DNA of 64,000 nucleotides from an uncultured bacterium. GTDB lineage: Bacteria; Bacteroidota; Bacteroidia; Bacteroidales; Bacteroidaceae. Below are positions 63,860-64,000 of the stretch, piece by piece (position 1 is the stretch's first letter; every line of letters starts with the position of its first letter). Below the pieces are notes generated by a model. That model did no database searches. It was given only the letters and a program-made list of their open reading frames with translations, and was not told the DNA's origin. The stretch lies in NCBI GenBank assembly GCA_905214625.1, contig CAJMMQ010000009.1, positions 36,274 to 100,273 on the forward strand, in the 5' to 3' direction. The position numbers were made by a program, and so were the translations under genes.

Positions 63860-64000
63860 ATGAAAAATTTATTACTTATTGTAGCATTTGCCATTGCAGG
63901 TGCAATGAACTTAAATGCCAAGACAAGCATTCACATCCCCACTGTTGAGGAAGCACAGACAAACGGATGGGAAGCACTTTGGGGCAGCTATGACTATGGC
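63860..64000 (+). CDS. Start of a secreted protein, cut by the window edge
   Basis: The first 47 codons from the ATG at 63860 begin MKNLLLIVAFAIAGAMNLNA, a signal peptide, and continue KTSIHIPTVEEAQTNGWEAL. The gene follows susD in the same direction, so it is probably part of the same locus (a SusE/F-like binding protein or an enzyme). Too little is visible to name it. Confidence 0.6.
   Translation, partial: MKNLLLIVAFAIAGAMNLNAKTSIHIPTVEEAQTNGWEALWGSYDYG

Noticed and set aside
1..64000. CRISPR array, tRNA or rRNA genes, transposase, phage or defence genes
   Set aside because: Gaps were read for spaced identical repeats and for tRNA-like arms; none was found. The tandem repeats here have no unique spacers.

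Overview
The window looks like a chromosome segment from a Bacteroidales bacterium, most probably Prevotella or a close relative. The evidence is a SusC/SusD pair, a GLPGLI/TonB-receptor pair, type IX secretion-style C-terminal domains, glycine-lipid acyltransferases, and promoters of the Bacteroidetes type (TTTG, 19-21 bp, TAnnTTTG) instead of -35/-10 boxes. Several AT-rich intergenic repeat families also recur. I see no tRNA, rRNA, CRISPR array, transposase or phage gene.

Layout. 1-5.8 kb: the start of an M6 metalloprotease, a GH29 alpha-L-fucosidase, and a cluster of small membrane proteins of unknown role, including a 42-residue ORF under a full-consensus promoter. 5.8-12.7 kb (minus strand): second half of the division and cell wall (dcw) cluster, murG-murC-ftsQ-ftsA-ftsZ plus yqeY. 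12.8-19.2 kb: a dut-TPR lipoprotein-DUF4292 lipoprotein-EnvC-like operon, with dgt divergent from it. 19.6-25.5 kb: a lipoprotein, a TonB-dependent receptor with a GLPGLI protein, and a divergent membrane-bound transcription factor that looks like a histidine kinase fused to a winged helix. 25.6-27.5 kb: glsB and glsA (glycine lipids). 28.4-38.1 kb (minus strand): first half of the dcw cluster, mraZ-rsmH-ftsL-ftsI-murE-mraY-murD-ftsW, with an MraZ-type operator. 39.4-48.5 kb: a TPR/LuxR-type membrane regulator followed by a three-gene operon of large secreted proteins. 49.3-52.3 kb: a lipocalin, a Gate-domain membrane protein and a porin. 52.7-57.7 kb: rimP-nusA-infB behind a leader hairpin. 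58.5-64 kb: susC, susD and the start of a third gene of a probable glycan-utilization locus.

How the genes work together. Most of the window concerns the cell envelope. The dcw genes make lipid II and build the divisome. The EnvC-like protein probably helps daughter-cell separation. dut and dgt are both dNTP-hydrolase genes, transcribed divergently. glsA/glsB make acyl-glycine lipids. Two membrane regulators lie next to outer-membrane or secreted-protein genes that they may control.

Most unusual points. (i) A 400-bp non-coding element occurs three times; two copies share 255 identical bases, and two copies in opposite orientation bracket the mraZ-ftsW segment. (ii) Tandem mini-palindromes with a period of about 22 bp occur inside that element and at two other sites. 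(iii) The dcw cluster is split between ftsW and murG by about 15.7 kb. (iv) The fused regulator carries Tyr where a kinase has its phospho-acceptor His. All calls were made by eye from the sequence; no database search or computed alignment was run.
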